Of a DNA stretch of 64,000 nt, positions 1-8,473 are shown piece after piece. The translations under genes and the position numbers were made by a program. The notes under the pieces were generated by a model. It ran no database searches. It saw nothing but the letters and a program-made list of their open reading frames with translations, and had not been told where the DNA came from. How positions within the stretch are numbered: position 1 is the first letter of the stretch; the number at the start of each line of letters is the position of its first letter. This DNA comes from Streptomyces sp. TN58 (GTDB lineage Bacteria > Actinomycetota > Actinomycetes > Streptomycetales > Streptomycetaceae): contig NZ_CP018870.1 of the NCBI RefSeq assembly GCF_001941845.1, positions 434,001-498,000 of the forward strand. The letters are read 5' to 3'.

Positions 1-202
1 CGCCATCCGGTCAAGTCGATGCCGGCCAGCTCACCGCACGAAGAGCCAAAGCTCCACGGATCGTCCACCACTACGGATACCCCTCGCTTCTCAAAACCTC
101 GCCGCCAGTACTCCGCGCAGCGTTCGACATCCCGGGGCCCCAGCGGGTCAGGAGGCCTCCGGCATCGTCGGTACGGCGCGCCCCTCGTGTGCCCCTTCCC
201 AC
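1..202 (-). CDS. Partial hypothetical protein, C-terminal side cut by the window edge
   Basis: An open minus-strand frame enters from the left edge and has protein-like composition. It reads DVERCAEYWRRGF, then EKRGVSVVVDDPWSFGSS, then CGELAGIDLTGW, with no stop before position 1. Upstream of DVERC the frame turns Arg/Pro-rich and only GTG codons (at 202 and 211) are available, without a clear ribosome-binding site. The true start is therefore unresolved and could lie in a frame broken by an indel. I do not recognise the family. The stretch from about 1 to 150 is what makes me believe it is coding. Confidence 0.45.
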
Positions 203-508
203 CGTGCTCACGCCGGAGCCACGGCCCAGATCACCGCGCAGCTCACCTCCCGGCCGAAGAAGTGTTGTCCCAGGCTGCGCTGTGCGACGCGTAACTGCTG
301 GGGCGCCTGGGGCAGGAAGTGGTCACGCTTCCACCTTCGACGTCACCCAGGGGCCGGGCCTGGTGACTCTCGCGCCCTGCAGCACGGAGGCACGCAACTT
401 GGCCGGGAAGATCCACGGAGCGCGCGACCGGGCGCACGGCTGCGATGGCCTGCCGGCGGACTGCGGGGAACACGGCGTGGCCGCAGGCCCTGCGGCCTCG
501 CCCACGTC
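203..508. other. Intergenic region with no convincing gene
   Basis: Both strands contain open frames, but all translate to Arg/Pro/Ala-rich strings without domain character, and no start has a good ribosome-binding site. I see no transposon ends or RNA gene. It may be a decayed gene between the left-edge partial gene and the beta-propeller gene. Confidence 0.4.
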
Positions 509-538
509 TGAAGCGATTGTCGACCCGTGATCGCTTCA
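509..538 (-). terminator. Stem-loop terminator after the beta-propeller gene
   Basis: TGAAGCGAT at 509-517 pairs perfectly with ATCGCTTCA at 530-538 around a 12-nt loop. It starts 16 nt past the stop of the minus-strand beta-propeller gene. There is no T-tract, which is common for Streptomyces terminators. Confidence 0.6.
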
Positions 539-553
539 CCAGTACGGCGGCAG

Positions 554-2089
554 CTACGTTGTGTAGGTAGGTCGCTCCGCAGCCGAGCATTCGAGGATGC
601 GGCCGTCGCTGGTGCCGATGAGGAACCGGCCGTTGGCTGTGACGGTGAGAGCGGTAGGTACGGCGGAGACCGCACCGACGGTCAGGTGCTGCCGCCAGCG
701 CACGGTGCCGTCACCCAGGTCCAGTGCGACCACCTCTCCATCGTCGTACCCGATGTAGACGGTAGCCGCGTCGGCGTCCAATGCGGCAGCCTTCCGGTCA
801 GTACGGAACACCCACCGCGGGCGCCCGTCGGTCGTCTCGCGCCGGACGACGAACGACCCGCCGGGCTGGAGCCCCTGTCCGTGATACACGGTCCCGGCGT
901 GGACCAGGGTTCCGTCCTCGACCTCGACGCCCGGACCGCCGAAATGGGTCTCGCCGGGCTCCCAGGAGTACCGAAACAGCCGCCGGGCCGACTGTGCAAG
1001 GGGTACGACGGGCCTCCCGGTCGCGGGCCCTTGCACGTCCACGGCCGCGACCCAGCACTCGCCCTTGGAGGAGTTCGGCTGACCCGGGGGTCGGAGAATC
1101 GACTGGAAGTAGATGCGGCGTCCACCCCGGACGGGAAGCCGGCTGCGGTCACCATTGCGTCCGTCCGGTGACAAGGCCGGCCGGCCGTCGGTGCAGCGCA
1201 CCAGCGAAACGGGCGCCGACGGGACGATGCCGTCGAGTTGTTTCCCGTCGGCGAGGGAGAGGCGGACGACCGACTGGGGAACGGAGTCGCGCATGCCGCG
1301 GCGGCGTACAAGCCCGACCCAGGCGGATCCCTCGTCCGCGGCGACGACGATCTCGCGCCCGCCCTCCTCGTCCGGAACCATCCACGCACGCTCCCCCGAG
1401 GGCAGCCAGGACTCCATCTGCACTCCGGCGAGTGTGGCCAGTGTCCGACCGTCCGAAAGGACCTCGACCGCGCGGACATTGCGACGCGGTTCCCAGTCCG
1501 TGCTCAGCTCCGAGAGCAGCCGGCGGGCGACCTCACTGCCGTCGGGACGCGGTGCCGGCACCCGCGGCCCGGCCAGGTCGTAGTCGGTGAGGGACTTGGC
1601 AGGTACAGCGGCCCAGTCCGGTCTGCGCACAACCGCGACATGTCCTTCGTCATGTGCGGTGTCGTCCTGCCAGTCGTCGTGGGGCGCCATCACCACCCGC
1701 AGCGCCTGATCATCGAGCCATTCCAGCTCCAGGACCTGGCGGCCCAGCCAGTGCTCGACAAGCGATACGGCCGTGCCCGTCTCCAGGTGCAGCAGGAGCA
1801 GCTCGCCTTCGAAGAAGTAGCCTCCGTCATAGTGACCGGTGCCGACCGCAAGGAGTGGAAGCGTGGGATGGAAAGCCATCGTGTGCACCGCGTAGCGCGA
1901 GCGGACGAGGGCGTGACAGGCCAGGTCACCCGTGCCGTAGACACCGATGGGTGCAGTGCCGCCGAACTCGTACCCGCCCGCTACGGCGAGCAGGCCACGC
2001 CGCTCGTCGGCGGTGGCCAGTACAGGGTCACCGATCTCGGCGAAGGAACGGTCGCCGAAGATCCGGTCGACGGAGAGCGGGATGGTCAT
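554..2089 (-). CDS. Beta-propeller (WD40/PQQ-like repeat) protein
   Basis: A 511-residue soluble protein with no signal peptide or membrane segment. It is built from repeated beta-blade motifs: AVHTMAFHPTLPLLAVGTG near residues 65-85, VEVLSDGRTLATLAG in the middle, and at the C-terminus GYDDGEVVALDLGDGTVRW, a PQQ/WD40-type blade of the VY(I)G-DG-hxALD-GxhxW kind. Such propellers are usually interaction scaffolds; no enzyme motif is visible. I place the start at the ATG before TIPLSVDRIFGDRSF. An in-frame ATG lies 48 nt upstream (2137) and a longer frame reaches 2326, but none of these has an obvious ribosome-binding site. The gene stands alone, followed by a stem-loop. The specific role is unknown. 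Confidence 0.7.
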   Translation of the reverse strand: MTIPLSVDRIFGDRSFAEIGDPVLATADERRGLLAVAGGYEFGGTAPIGVYGTGDLACHALVRSRYAVHTMAFHPTLPLLAVGTGHYDGGYFFEGELLLLHLETGTAVSLVEHWLGRQVLELEWLDDQALRVVMAPHDDWQDDTAHDEGHVAVVRRPDWAAVPAKSLTDYDLAGPRVPAPRPDGSEVARRLLSELSTDWEPRRNVRAVEVLSDGRTLATLAGVQMESWLPSGERAWMVPDEEGGREIVVAADEGSAWVGLVRRRGMRDSVPQSVVRLSLADGKQLDGIVPSAPVSLVRCTDGRPALSPDGRNGDRSRLPVRGGRRIYFQSILRPPGQPNSSKGECWVAAVDVQGPATGRPVVPLAQSARRLFRYSWEPGETHFGGPGVEVEDGTLVHAGTVYHGQGLQPGGSFVVRRETTDGRPRWVFRTDRKAAALDADAATVYIGYDDGEVVALDLGDGTVRWRQHLTVGAVSAVPTALTVTANGRFLIGTSDGRILECSAAERPTYTT

Positions 2090-2426
2090 AGCGTCGATCT
2101 TCGCAGTGTCCGGGAGATCGTCGGGGCCCGCGGCCATGTCCAAAGCCTCGGCTGACGCTGACACGCCGCATGTCGCAGAGCACTGACATTCCCATGTCGC
2201 CCGACAGGCCGATGAGGGGGCACCAGCGTCCGGCAAGCTCGACCGGACACAGCTCGCACCCTCGCCGGACTCGGCATCGATGGGGCAGAAGCCGACCGAG
2301 CGAACACGTCCCAGGGTGGGCAGCACCTCGCGAATCGCTCAGGCTGACGAGGCCTTCAGAAGGTCACCTGGACAGCTCGCGTTCCTGCTACGGATCAAGG
2401 GCGTCGCGCACGCCGTGGACAGCGTG
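2090..2426. other. Intergenic region, no gene recognised
   Basis: This holds the upstream region of the beta-propeller gene and the 3' flank of the SnoaL-like gene. Frames on both strands are low-complexity and Arg/Ser/Pro-rich. No tRNA, transposase or clear hairpin was found. Confidence 0.4.
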
Positions 2427-3434
2427 CTAGCTCGCGAGCGCCTGGAACAGCGCGTCGATCTCGCTCCGGGTCGCGATGGCCGGCAGGGTGTCGAAGTACA
2501 GCTCCCACTCGCCCTTCGGGCCGACCCGCTCGACTATCCCGAACGGGACCTGCGGGCCCTCGGGGCCGGCCTTCATCGTGCCGTGCCACTCGACGTAGGT
2601 GGTGGTCCGGCCGAAGGCCGCCTGGCCTGCCTTGAACTCGACGTCGACGCGCTCGAACAGCCTCTTGAAGTAGGCGGTCTTGCCCTCCTTGGTGGTGAGC
2701 GGCCGGTCCAGGCCGGGCCCATACAGCCCGGCCTGCCCCGTACGGGCGGCCAGGGCGGCGGCGTCGCCGCTGTTCCAGGCGGCGAGGCGGGCGGTGATGT
2801 CCTTGGGGCGGAACCGGTCGGGAGCCCGACCGGCTGCCGTCCCGTGCCCGGCGGAGCCCGCCGGGTCCGCGATGCCGGCGAAGAGCGCACGGGGCCGCTC
2901 GGAGTCGGGCAGGACCTCGAACAGTTCGTAGCGGTCGTAGTAGCGGCGGGCCTGGATGGTCTTGCCGTCGTCACCGAGGACATTGCGGGCGATCTGCGGG
3001 TAGCTGACCTTCCGGCCCTTGAGCGTGACCGTGTTCTGCTGGCCGAACATCATCACCGAGCCCTCCGTGACCACGTTCGTGCCGCGGTAGCGCAGGTCCG
3101 GGACGAGACGGAGCGAGCGGGAGATCGAGGTGCCGATGTCGGCGTGCCCGCGCAAGGCCGGGCCGCCCGCTTCCCAGAGGCTGGCCTCCGGGTCGAAGAT
3201 GTCCAGGTACGTCTGGATGCTCGGAGCCTCGCCGAAGGCGATCTGCCGCTTCATGAAGGCGCAGGCGTTCGGGGTGATCCGTCCCTCCAGCCGGTCCAAC
3301 TTGGCGCGGACCCCGGCGCACTCACCGCCGTCGTTGGTGGTGGCGGTGGCGGTGGCCGGCATGCCGACAGTGAGGCCGGCCAGGAGGGCGGCCACGGCGA
3401 GCAGGCCGGTGCGGGTGTGCCGACGCAGGTTCAT
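2427..3434 (-). CDS. Secreted protein with two NTF2/SnoaL-like domains
   Basis: 335 residues with an N-terminal Sec signal peptide: MNLRR, then a hydrophobic stretch of LAVAALLAGLTVGM type, then an Ala-rich cleavage region near residue 32. Two cone-fold NTF2/SnoaL-like halves follow. One covers about 65-185 (SIQTYLDIFDPEASLWEAGG, then LRGHADIGTSISRSLRLVPD). The other covers about 215-330 (ITARLAAWNSGDAAALAART, then VDVEFKAGQAAFGRTTTYVE). Such folds serve as small-molecule binding or isomerase-type domains, but no catalytic dyad can be assigned. The ATG start is preceded by GGGGAC. It is a single gene. Function beyond an exported ligand-binding or enzyme-like protein is unknown. Confidence 0.75.
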   Translation of the reverse strand: MNLRRHTRTGLLAVAALLAGLTVGMPATATATTNDGGECAGVRAKLDRLEGRITPNACAFMKRQIAFGEAPSIQTYLDIFDPEASLWEAGGPALRGHADIGTSISRSLRLVPDLRYRGTNVVTEGSVMMFGQQNTVTLKGRKVSYPQIARNVLGDDGKTIQARRYYDRYELFEVLPDSERPRALFAGIADPAGSAGHGTAAGRAPDRFRPKDITARLAAWNSGDAAALAARTGQAGLYGPGLDRPLTTKEGKTAYFKRLFERVDVEFKAGQAAFGRTTTYVEWHGTMKAGPEGPQVPFGIVERVGPKGEWELYFDTLPAIATRSEIDALFQALAS

Positions 3435-3513
3435 GTTTGGGTCCCCGTTCGTGAGAGCCGGGCGCTCGGGTACTGGTCGTCAGGCCGCTGAGCGCTTGCC
3501 CGGCTTCGATGGA

Positions 3514-3762
3514 TCAAGGTTCGTCCTCGGAGCCGGGGAAAACGATTACCTGCCGGGTCATGCGCGGCAGGGGGAGCGCCGGCTGCCCCGGCCGCGCGGG
3601 TACGGGAGGCGTCCGCCGCTTGGGAGAACGCGTCCTGGAGGCGCGGCCGTCCGGTCGCAGCACCGTCTCGCCGTTGCGGCAGACCTCACCGGTGTAGGCG
3701 TCCACCGCGTGGAAGGGATGACCGGGCCGCATGCTCACCCGGACGAGAGACGTCCGGCCCAC
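3514..3762 (-). CDS. Possible small hypothetical protein
   Basis: 82 codons from a GTG; an internal ATG at 3732 is an alternative. The N-terminal half looks like real protein, alternating beta character: GRTSLVRVSMRPGHPFHAVD, then AYTGEVCRNGETVLRPDG. The C-terminal half is Arg/Pro-rich (RASRTRSPKRRTPPVPARPG). A stop codon lies just upstream in frame, so this could also be the surviving end of a longer broken gene. No ribosome-binding site is clear and the family is not recognised. Confidence 0.4.
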   Translation of the reverse strand: MGRTSLVRVSMRPGHPFHAVDAYTGEVCRNGETVLRPDGRASRTRSPKRRTPPVPARPGQPALPLPRMTRQVIVFPGSEDEP

Positions 3763-4019
3763 GGTGACGGCTGCGTCGCCGGGTCAAGGCGCCACGTGCC
3801 GGGGCGGGTCGACCACCCCCCGCCTCTCCACACCCGCTTCGGTCACGTTTCGTAAGCACACAATTACTTTCGGAAACCGTGGTCACACGGGAGAGTTATG
3901 GATATGTCGGGTTTGGGCAACACGAGGCTTATGTGCGGCACTTCGTGGATGTCGGCGGCCAGAGTGTGGCTCCCCGGCAGGACACCGGGAACCACTGAAG
4001 TCGAAGGGTTTTCTTCTCC

Positions 4020-4502
4020 ATGTCTGCTTCTCGCGCCACCCGCCGCACCCTCGCCGCCCTCCTGGCCGCCGGGACCCTGCTCGGGGCCGCCGCCCTGCCC
4101 GCCGCGGCCGACGACCACCGCCGCGGCGGCCACCGCGGACCCCACTCCTCCCTCTCCATCGGCGACGTCCGGTACGAAAGCGGCCCCCGCCACGACCGCT
4201 CCAACCGCGCCCTGAACCGCGAATGGGTCGAGATCAGGAACACCGGCCGCCACAGCGTCAACCTCCGCGGCTTCACCCTCACCGACCAGCAGGGCAACCG
4301 CTACCGCTTCCCCGACTTCCGCCTCGACGGCCGCTCCGCCGTCAAGGTCCACACCGGCCAGGGCCGCGACACCCGCCACGACCTCTACCAGGACCGCAAC
4401 CGCCAGATCTGGAACGACCGCGACACCGCCACCCTCCGCGACCAGCGCGGCAACGTCATCGACACCGAGTCCTGGGGCCGCCGCGGACACCACCGCGGCT
4501 GA
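4020..4502 (+). CDS. Secreted lamin-tail domain (LTD) protein
   Basis: 160 residues: a Sec signal peptide (MSASRATRRTLAALLAAG, cleavage after the PAAA segment near residue 30), then a His/Arg/Gly-rich linker, then a lamin-tail beta-sandwich domain at about 45-150. Its hallmark is REWVEIRNTGRHSVNLRGFT, the EWVEIxNxGxxxVxLxGFxL consensus, followed by YRFPDFRLDGRSAVKVHTGQ. A GAAGGG ribosome-binding site lies about 10 nt before the ATG. LTDs in bacteria are extracellular binding modules, sometimes for DNA or wall polymers. The domain is alone here, so no catalytic activity is implied. Confidence 0.85.
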   Translation: MSASRATRRTLAALLAAGTLLGAAALPAAADDHRRGGHRGPHSSLSIGDVRYESGPRHDRSNRALNREWVEIRNTGRHSVNLRGFTLTDQQGNRYRFPDFRLDGRSAVKVHTGQGRDTRHDLYQDRNRQIWNDRDTATLRDQRGNVIDTESWGRRGHHRG

Positions 4503-4620
4503 CCCCGCGCGAGGGCAATGCGGCTGTGGCGTCGGGCGCGGTCCCGCCGCCACGGCCGCCCGCTCCCGTGCGGCCGATCCCGGCATGCCCGGCCGCGGCC
4601 GGCGCCGTAGCCTTTGTCCC

Positions 4621-5298
4621 GTGCGCCACACCACCGCGGCCGCGGCCGTGACGGCCGCTCTCTGCGCGACCGCACTGGCCTGTGCCACACAGGCCGCTCC
4701 GCCACGGTCGCCGGCCGCGCCGCCGGACCCGCCGGCCCGCTTCAGCGCGCGGGTGACGAGCGTGCCGCAGGAGAAGCTGGGGTCCTCCTACCGGGTGGGC
4801 TGCCCGGTCCCGCCGGACCGGCTCCGGCTGATCCGCATGAACCACTGGGGCTTCGACGGCCGCACCCACACGGGCGAGATGGTGGTCCACGAGAACGCCG
4901 TCCGCCCCGTCCTCCACGCCTTCGAGCGCGCCTTCGAGACCCGGTTCCCGATCCGCAGGATGCGCGTGACGGCCGAGTACCGCGACGACGCGGAGGCCAT
5001 GGCCGACGACAACACCTCGGCCTTCAACTGCCGCCCGGTCACCGGCGATCCCCGGCGCCTGTCGCAGCACGCGTGGGGCGACGCGGTCGACGTCAACCCC
5101 GCGGAGAACCCGTACGTCGACATCCGCGGGGTCGTCCACCCGCCGAACGCCCGCGCCCACCTCCGGCGCTCCCCGGCGCGCCCCGGGCAGATCCACCGGG
5201 GCGACGCGGTGTACGCCGCCTTCCGCGAGGCGGGCTGGCAGTGGGGTGGCCGCTGGGCCAACCCGGACTACCAGCACTTCTCCGCCAACGGCGAGTGA
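4621..5298 (+). CDS. M15-family (VanY/L-Ala-D-Glu-type) peptidase, probable lipoprotein
   Basis: 225 residues from GTG. The N-terminus VRHTTAAAAVTAALCATALA runs into Cys-Ala-Thr, a lipobox-like LAC, so it is likely a membrane-anchored lipoprotein. The catalytic domain carries the M15 zinc ligands in SQHAWGDAVDVNPAENP (His and Asp) and the C-terminal NPDYQHFS (His), matching M15C-type peptidases that cut peptidoglycan cross-links. No Shine-Dalgarno is seen. TAGCCT sits 7 nt before the GTG, suggesting a leaderless transcript; an ATG at 4585 is in frame but would bury the signal peptide. It lies between two other envelope genes, consistent with wall remodelling. Confidence 0.8.
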   Translation: MRHTTAAAAVTAALCATALACATQAAPPRSPAAPPDPPARFSARVTSVPQEKLGSSYRVGCPVPPDRLRLIRMNHWGFDGRTHTGEMVVHENAVRPVLHAFERAFETRFPIRRMRVTAEYRDDAEAMADDNTSAFNCRPVTGDPRRLSQHAWGDAVDVNPAENPYVDIRGVVHPPNARAHLRRSPARPGQIHRGDAVYAAFREAGWQWGGRWANPDYQHFSANGE

Positions 5299-5408
5299 GG
5301 GCCGGGGGGCCGCCACGCGGGTGACTCCGGCGTGTGCGCGACGCCCCCTCCCCAAGAGGCCCCTACAGTCGCGGTTCGAGATGATTCGTCCTGTTTGGGG
5401 GATTCACA

Positions 5409-6740
5409 TTGCGTCGACTCGCCGTTGCTCTCGCCTGTGTGACCGCCCTCTCCTGCGGCGCCCTCGTCGGCCCGCGGGCCGTATCGGCCCACACCGCGGC
5501 CGCGGCGGACGGCGGGCGGGGCACGAACATCCTCGTCGTGGGGATCGACAGCCGCGCCGGGCTGTCGGCAGCCGAGAAGAACCGGCTCCATGTGGGCGGG
5601 AAGGGCTGCAACTGCACCGACGTGATGATGCTCGTACACCTGGCCGAGGACGGGCACCGGGCGAGCGTCGTCTCCATCCCGCGCGACTCCTACGTCCCGT
5701 ACGCGGGCAGCGCCGTCCCCGCGCGCAGCGGCAAGATCAACGGGGCGTACGCCCTCGGGGGCGGTCCGCTCACGGTCGCCACCGTCGAGAAGGCCACCGG
5801 CCTGCACATCGATCACTACCTGGAAACCGGATTCACCGGCTTCGAACAGACCGTCGACAACCTCGGCGGCGCGACGGTGTGCACGGACCGGCCGCTGAAG
5901 GACGAGAACTCCGGCCTGGACATCGGGGCCGGCCGCCACCACACCGACGGCGACCGGACACTGCGCTACGTCCGGGCCCGGCACGTCAACCTCCGGCCCG
6001 GCGACCTGGGCCGCGTCCGCCGCCAGCAGCGCGTGGTCAACGACCTGCTGGCCCGGCTCACCGTCGAGGGCGCGCTGTCCAGCCCGCTGCGCACGGCGCG
6101 GACCGTCCGCACCCTGCTGAAGACCGTGCGCACCGACGAACGGACGGGACCGGGCGACCTCATCCGCATCGGCTGGGCGCTCGGCCGGCTGCGTGCGGAC
6201 CGGATCGAGTTCGCCACCGTGCCGATCCGGCTGTTCGACCACCGCGTGCCGGGGGTGGGGTCCACCCTCGTGTGGCACGAGGCCCGGTCCGCCGCGCTGT
6301 GGGACGCCCTGGGCGCGGACCGCCCGATCACCGGCGACACACGGATCCAGCCCGTCGCGGACACCCCGGCGCCGACCAACCCGGCGGCCATCACGGTCCG
6401 TGTGGACGACGCCGCCGTGGCCGCGGCCCTGAGCCGGAACGGCTTCGCCGTCACCGACGCCTCCGCGTCCGCGCCGCTTCTCCGGCCCGCGGGCCCGCCG
6501 GTCATCCGGTACGCCCCGGGCCAGGAGGAGCACGCCTCGACCCTCGCGGCGGCGCTGCCCGGCTCGCGGCTGGAGGCCGTTCCCGGCCACGACGCGCTCT
6601 TCGACGTCGCCGTCGGCACGGAACCGGTACAGGTCAAGACCGTCACCTACGACCGCAACATCGCCGACGGCGCCCCGGTGACCGGCGACACCCTGCGCTG
6701 CGCGGAGCCCCCGGCGGCCGTACCGGTGGGCCGGTCGTGA
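5409..6740 (+). CDS. LytR-CpsA-Psr (LCP) family wall-polymer transferase
   Basis: 443 residues starting at TTG behind TTTGGGGGA. An N-terminal hydrophobic export segment is followed by the LCP catalytic domain (about 40-225): NILVVGIDSRAG, the phosphoacidic core DVMMLVHLAEDG, VVSIPRDSYV with the conserved Arg, and the LRYVRARHV/DLGRVRRQQRVV arginines that bind the polyprenyl-pyrophosphate substrate. A LytR_C-like domain closes the protein (about 325-440). LCP enzymes move secondary wall polymers from lipid carriers to peptidoglycan outside the membrane. A TACAGT -10-like hexamer lies 40 nt upstream and a strong hairpin follows the stop. Confidence 0.9.
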   Translation: MRRLAVALACVTALSCGALVGPRAVSAHTAAAADGGRGTNILVVGIDSRAGLSAAEKNRLHVGGKGCNCTDVMMLVHLAEDGHRASVVSIPRDSYVPYAGSAVPARSGKINGAYALGGGPLTVATVEKATGLHIDHYLETGFTGFEQTVDNLGGATVCTDRPLKDENSGLDIGAGRHHTDGDRTLRYVRARHVNLRPGDLGRVRRQQRVVNDLLARLTVEGALSSPLRTARTVRTLLKTVRTDERTGPGDLIRIGWALGRLRADRIEFATVPIRLFDHRVPGVGSTLVWHEARSAALWDALGADRPITGDTRIQPVADTPAPTNPAAITVRVDDAAVAAALSRNGFAVTDASASAPLLRPAGPPVIRYAPGQEEHASTLAAALPGSRLEAVPGHDALFDVAVGTEPVQVKTVTYDRNIADGAPVTGDTLRCAEPPAAVPVGRS

Positions 6741-6761
6741 CGGCGGGTTCGGAAGATGGGT

Positions 6762-6786
6762 GCCGGCCCCGATGTACGGGGCCGGC
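6762..6786 (+). terminator. Terminator after the LCP gene
   Basis: GCCGGCCCCG pairs perfectly with CGGGGCCGGC around the loop ATGTA, 21 nt past the LCP stop. There is no T-tract. Confidence 0.75.
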
Positions 6787-6953
6787 CCGCCGGGCGATGG
6801 TGGAGTGGAGGAGCACCCCGTCGCGGGCGGGGTCCGGTGTCGGCACGTCAGCGCGTCCGCCTCGGCCTGCGGTCTCAACGGGCCGTGTAGACAACGGTGT
6901 TGTCCGTGGGGATGCCCTCCGGGAGGGCGCCCGCGGGCAGGAGAGGAGCCTCG

Positions 6954-7202
6954 ATGCCGCACCGCAGCGATGAGGCCCGGCGCGCACGGCGCCCGCACAG
7001 GCGAGGCCGTCCGCGCCCCGGCCGTACCGCCGGCCGGGTACGGCCCGGCCGGCCGGGGGCCGTTCTCGCGCTCGCGCTGACCGCGGCCGTCGCCGCGGCC
7101 GTCGCCGGCGCCGTCCTGCCCCACGGCCTGCTCCTCGCAGCCGGCCTGATCGCGGCCGGGCTGACGGTGATGCGCTCCGGCGCACCCCGCCGGGACGGTT
7201 GA
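6954..7202 (+). CDS. Small basic membrane protein
   Basis: 82 residues from ATG with a good AGGAGAGGAG ribosome-binding site. The first 35 residues are strongly basic (RRARRPHRRGRPRPGR). A hydrophobic hairpin follows, made of two segments (VLALALTAAVAAAVAG, then LLLAAGLIAAGLTVM), so both ends are likely cytoplasmic. Short proteins of this plan are common and uncharacterised in Streptomyces. It is convergent with the antiporter gene. Confidence 0.6.
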   Translation: MPHRSDEARRARRPHRRGRPRPGRTAGRVRPGRPGAVLALALTAAVAAAVAGAVLPHGLLLAAGLIAAGLTVMRSGAPRRDG

Positions 7203-7215
7203 GCACCTGCCCTGA

Positions 7216-7233
7216 GACGGGCCGGCGCCCGTC
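7216..7233. terminator. Short convergent hairpin
   Basis: GACGGGC pairs with GCCCGTC around CGGC, between the convergent small membrane protein and the antiporter; it may serve both strands. Confidence 0.5.
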
Positions 7234-7236
7234 CCG

Positions 7237-8469
7237 CTAGCGTTCCCGGGAGGCAGGTTCCGGCAGGGCCGCGGCCGCATCCGGCGCCGGGGCGGCGGAC
7301 GGGCCGCCCGGGCCGCGGCGCTCCGCGAACCAGGCCGCGATGGGCTGGGTGTAGCGGGCGGTGAGCGGGCCTATGACGACCAGGATGAGGACGTAGGCGG
7401 TGGCGAGGGGGCCCAGCGCCGGTTCGATGCCTGCGGTGACGGCGAGTCCGGCGATGACGATGGAGAACTCGCCGCGGGCGACGAGCGTGCCGCCCGCCCG
7501 CCAGCGGCCCTTGACGCCGATGCCCGCCCGCTTGGCGGCCCAGTAGCCGGTGGCGATCTTCGTGCCGGCGGTGACGACGGCGAGCGCGAGCGCGGGCAGC
7601 AGCACGGGCGGGATGCTCGCGGGGTCGGTGTGCAGGCCGAAGAAGACGAAGAACACGGCGGCGAACAGGTCCCGCAGCGGGCTGAGCAGGGTGTGGGTAC
7701 CCTCGGCGACCTCCCCGGAGAGGGCGATGCCGACGAGGAAGGCGCCGACGGCGGCGGAGACCTGGAGCTGCTGGGCGATGCCGGCCACCAGCAGCGTGAG
7801 ACCGAGGACCACGAGCAGCAGCTTCTCCGGGTCGTCGCTGGAGACGAAGCGGGAGATGATCCGGCCGTAGCGGACCGCGACGAAGAGCACCGCGCCCGCG
7901 ACGCCGAGGGCGATGGCCAGGGTCAGACTGCCCGCCGCCAGGCTCACCCCGGCGAGCAGGGCGGTGATGATCGGCAGGTACACGGCCATCGCGAGGTCTT
8001 CGAGGACCAGGATGGACAGGATGACCGGGGTCTCGCGGTTGCCGAGCCGGCCGAGGTCGCCCATGACCTTGGCGATGACGCCGGAGGACGAGATCCAGGT
8101 GACCCCGGCGAGGACCACGGCGGCGACCGGCCCCCACCCGAGCAGCAGCGCGGCGGCGGCGCCGGGCAGGGCGTTGAGGGTGAAGTCGACGATCCCGGCG
8201 GGGTACTGGGTCTTGAGGTTGGAGACCAGGTCGCTGGCGGTGTACTCCAGGCCCAGCATCAGCAGCAGGAGGATGACGCCGATCTCGGCGCCGATCGCGA
8301 CGAACTCCTCGCTCGCGCCCAGCGGGAGGAGGCCACCGGTGCCGAAGGCGAGTCCGGCCAGGAGGTAGAGGGGGATGGGGGAGAACTTCAGGCGTCCGGC
8401 GACCCGGCCCAGCAGGCCCAGGCCGAGGATGATCGCACCGAACTCGATCAGGAAGACGGCAGAGTGCAC
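7237..8469 (-). CDS. CPA2-type cation:proton antiporter (KhtU-like)
   Basis: 410 residues, about 12-13 membrane helices, Na+/H+ exchanger fold. Recognisable motifs include GLGLLGRVAGRLKFSPIPLY at the N-terminus, ILVLEDLAMAVYLPIITALL with the conserved acidic residue in a core helix, and SLRDLFAAVFFVFFGL-type text late in the protein. There is no soluble TrkA_N domain after the helices; regulation is instead supplied by the separate RCK_C protein encoded just upstream (4-nt gap). This is the KhtTU arrangement for K+ efflux. GTG start behind GGAG. The family exchanges K+ or Na+ for H+ across the membrane; the ion here is inferred. Confidence 0.88.
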   Translation of the reverse strand: MHSAVFLIEFGAIILGLGLLGRVAGRLKFSPIPLYLLAGLAFGTGGLLPLGASEEFVAIGAEIGVILLLLMLGLEYTASDLVSNLKTQYPAGIVDFTLNALPGAAAALLLGWGPVAAVVLAGVTWISSSGVIAKVMGDLGRLGNRETPVILSILVLEDLAMAVYLPIITALLAGVSLAAGSLTLAIALGVAGAVLFVAVRYGRIISRFVSSDDPEKLLLVVLGLTLLVAGIAQQLQVSAAVGAFLVGIALSGEVAEGTHTLLSPLRDLFAAVFFVFFGLHTDPASIPPVLLPALALAVVTAGTKIATGYWAAKRAGIGVKGRWRAGGTLVARGEFSIVIAGLAVTAGIEPALGPLATAYVLILVVIGPLTARYTQPIAAWFAERRGPGGPSAAPAPDAAAALPEPASRER

Positions 8470-8473
8470 GCGA

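Noticed and set aside
2090..2426. Possible insertion-sequence remnant
   Set aside because: No terminal inverted repeats, target duplication or transposase-like frame could be seen.
3898..4215. 105-codon ORF with a GGGAGAG ribosome-binding-like site before the LTD gene
   Set aside because: The first 25 codons look possible, but it runs out of frame through the LTD gene into Pro/Ala-rich sequence; at most a leader, not supported as a gene.
5268..7280. 670-residue minus-strand open frame opposite the LCP gene
   Set aside because: Low-complexity Gly/Arg/Asp text with no domains; it is the antisense of a well-supported LCP gene. High G+C creates such frames.
6875..8137. 420-residue minus-strand frame overlapping the antiporter and small membrane gene
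   Set aside because: It is the antiporter region read in another register (Arg/Gly/His-rich), although its last residues look protein-like by chance.
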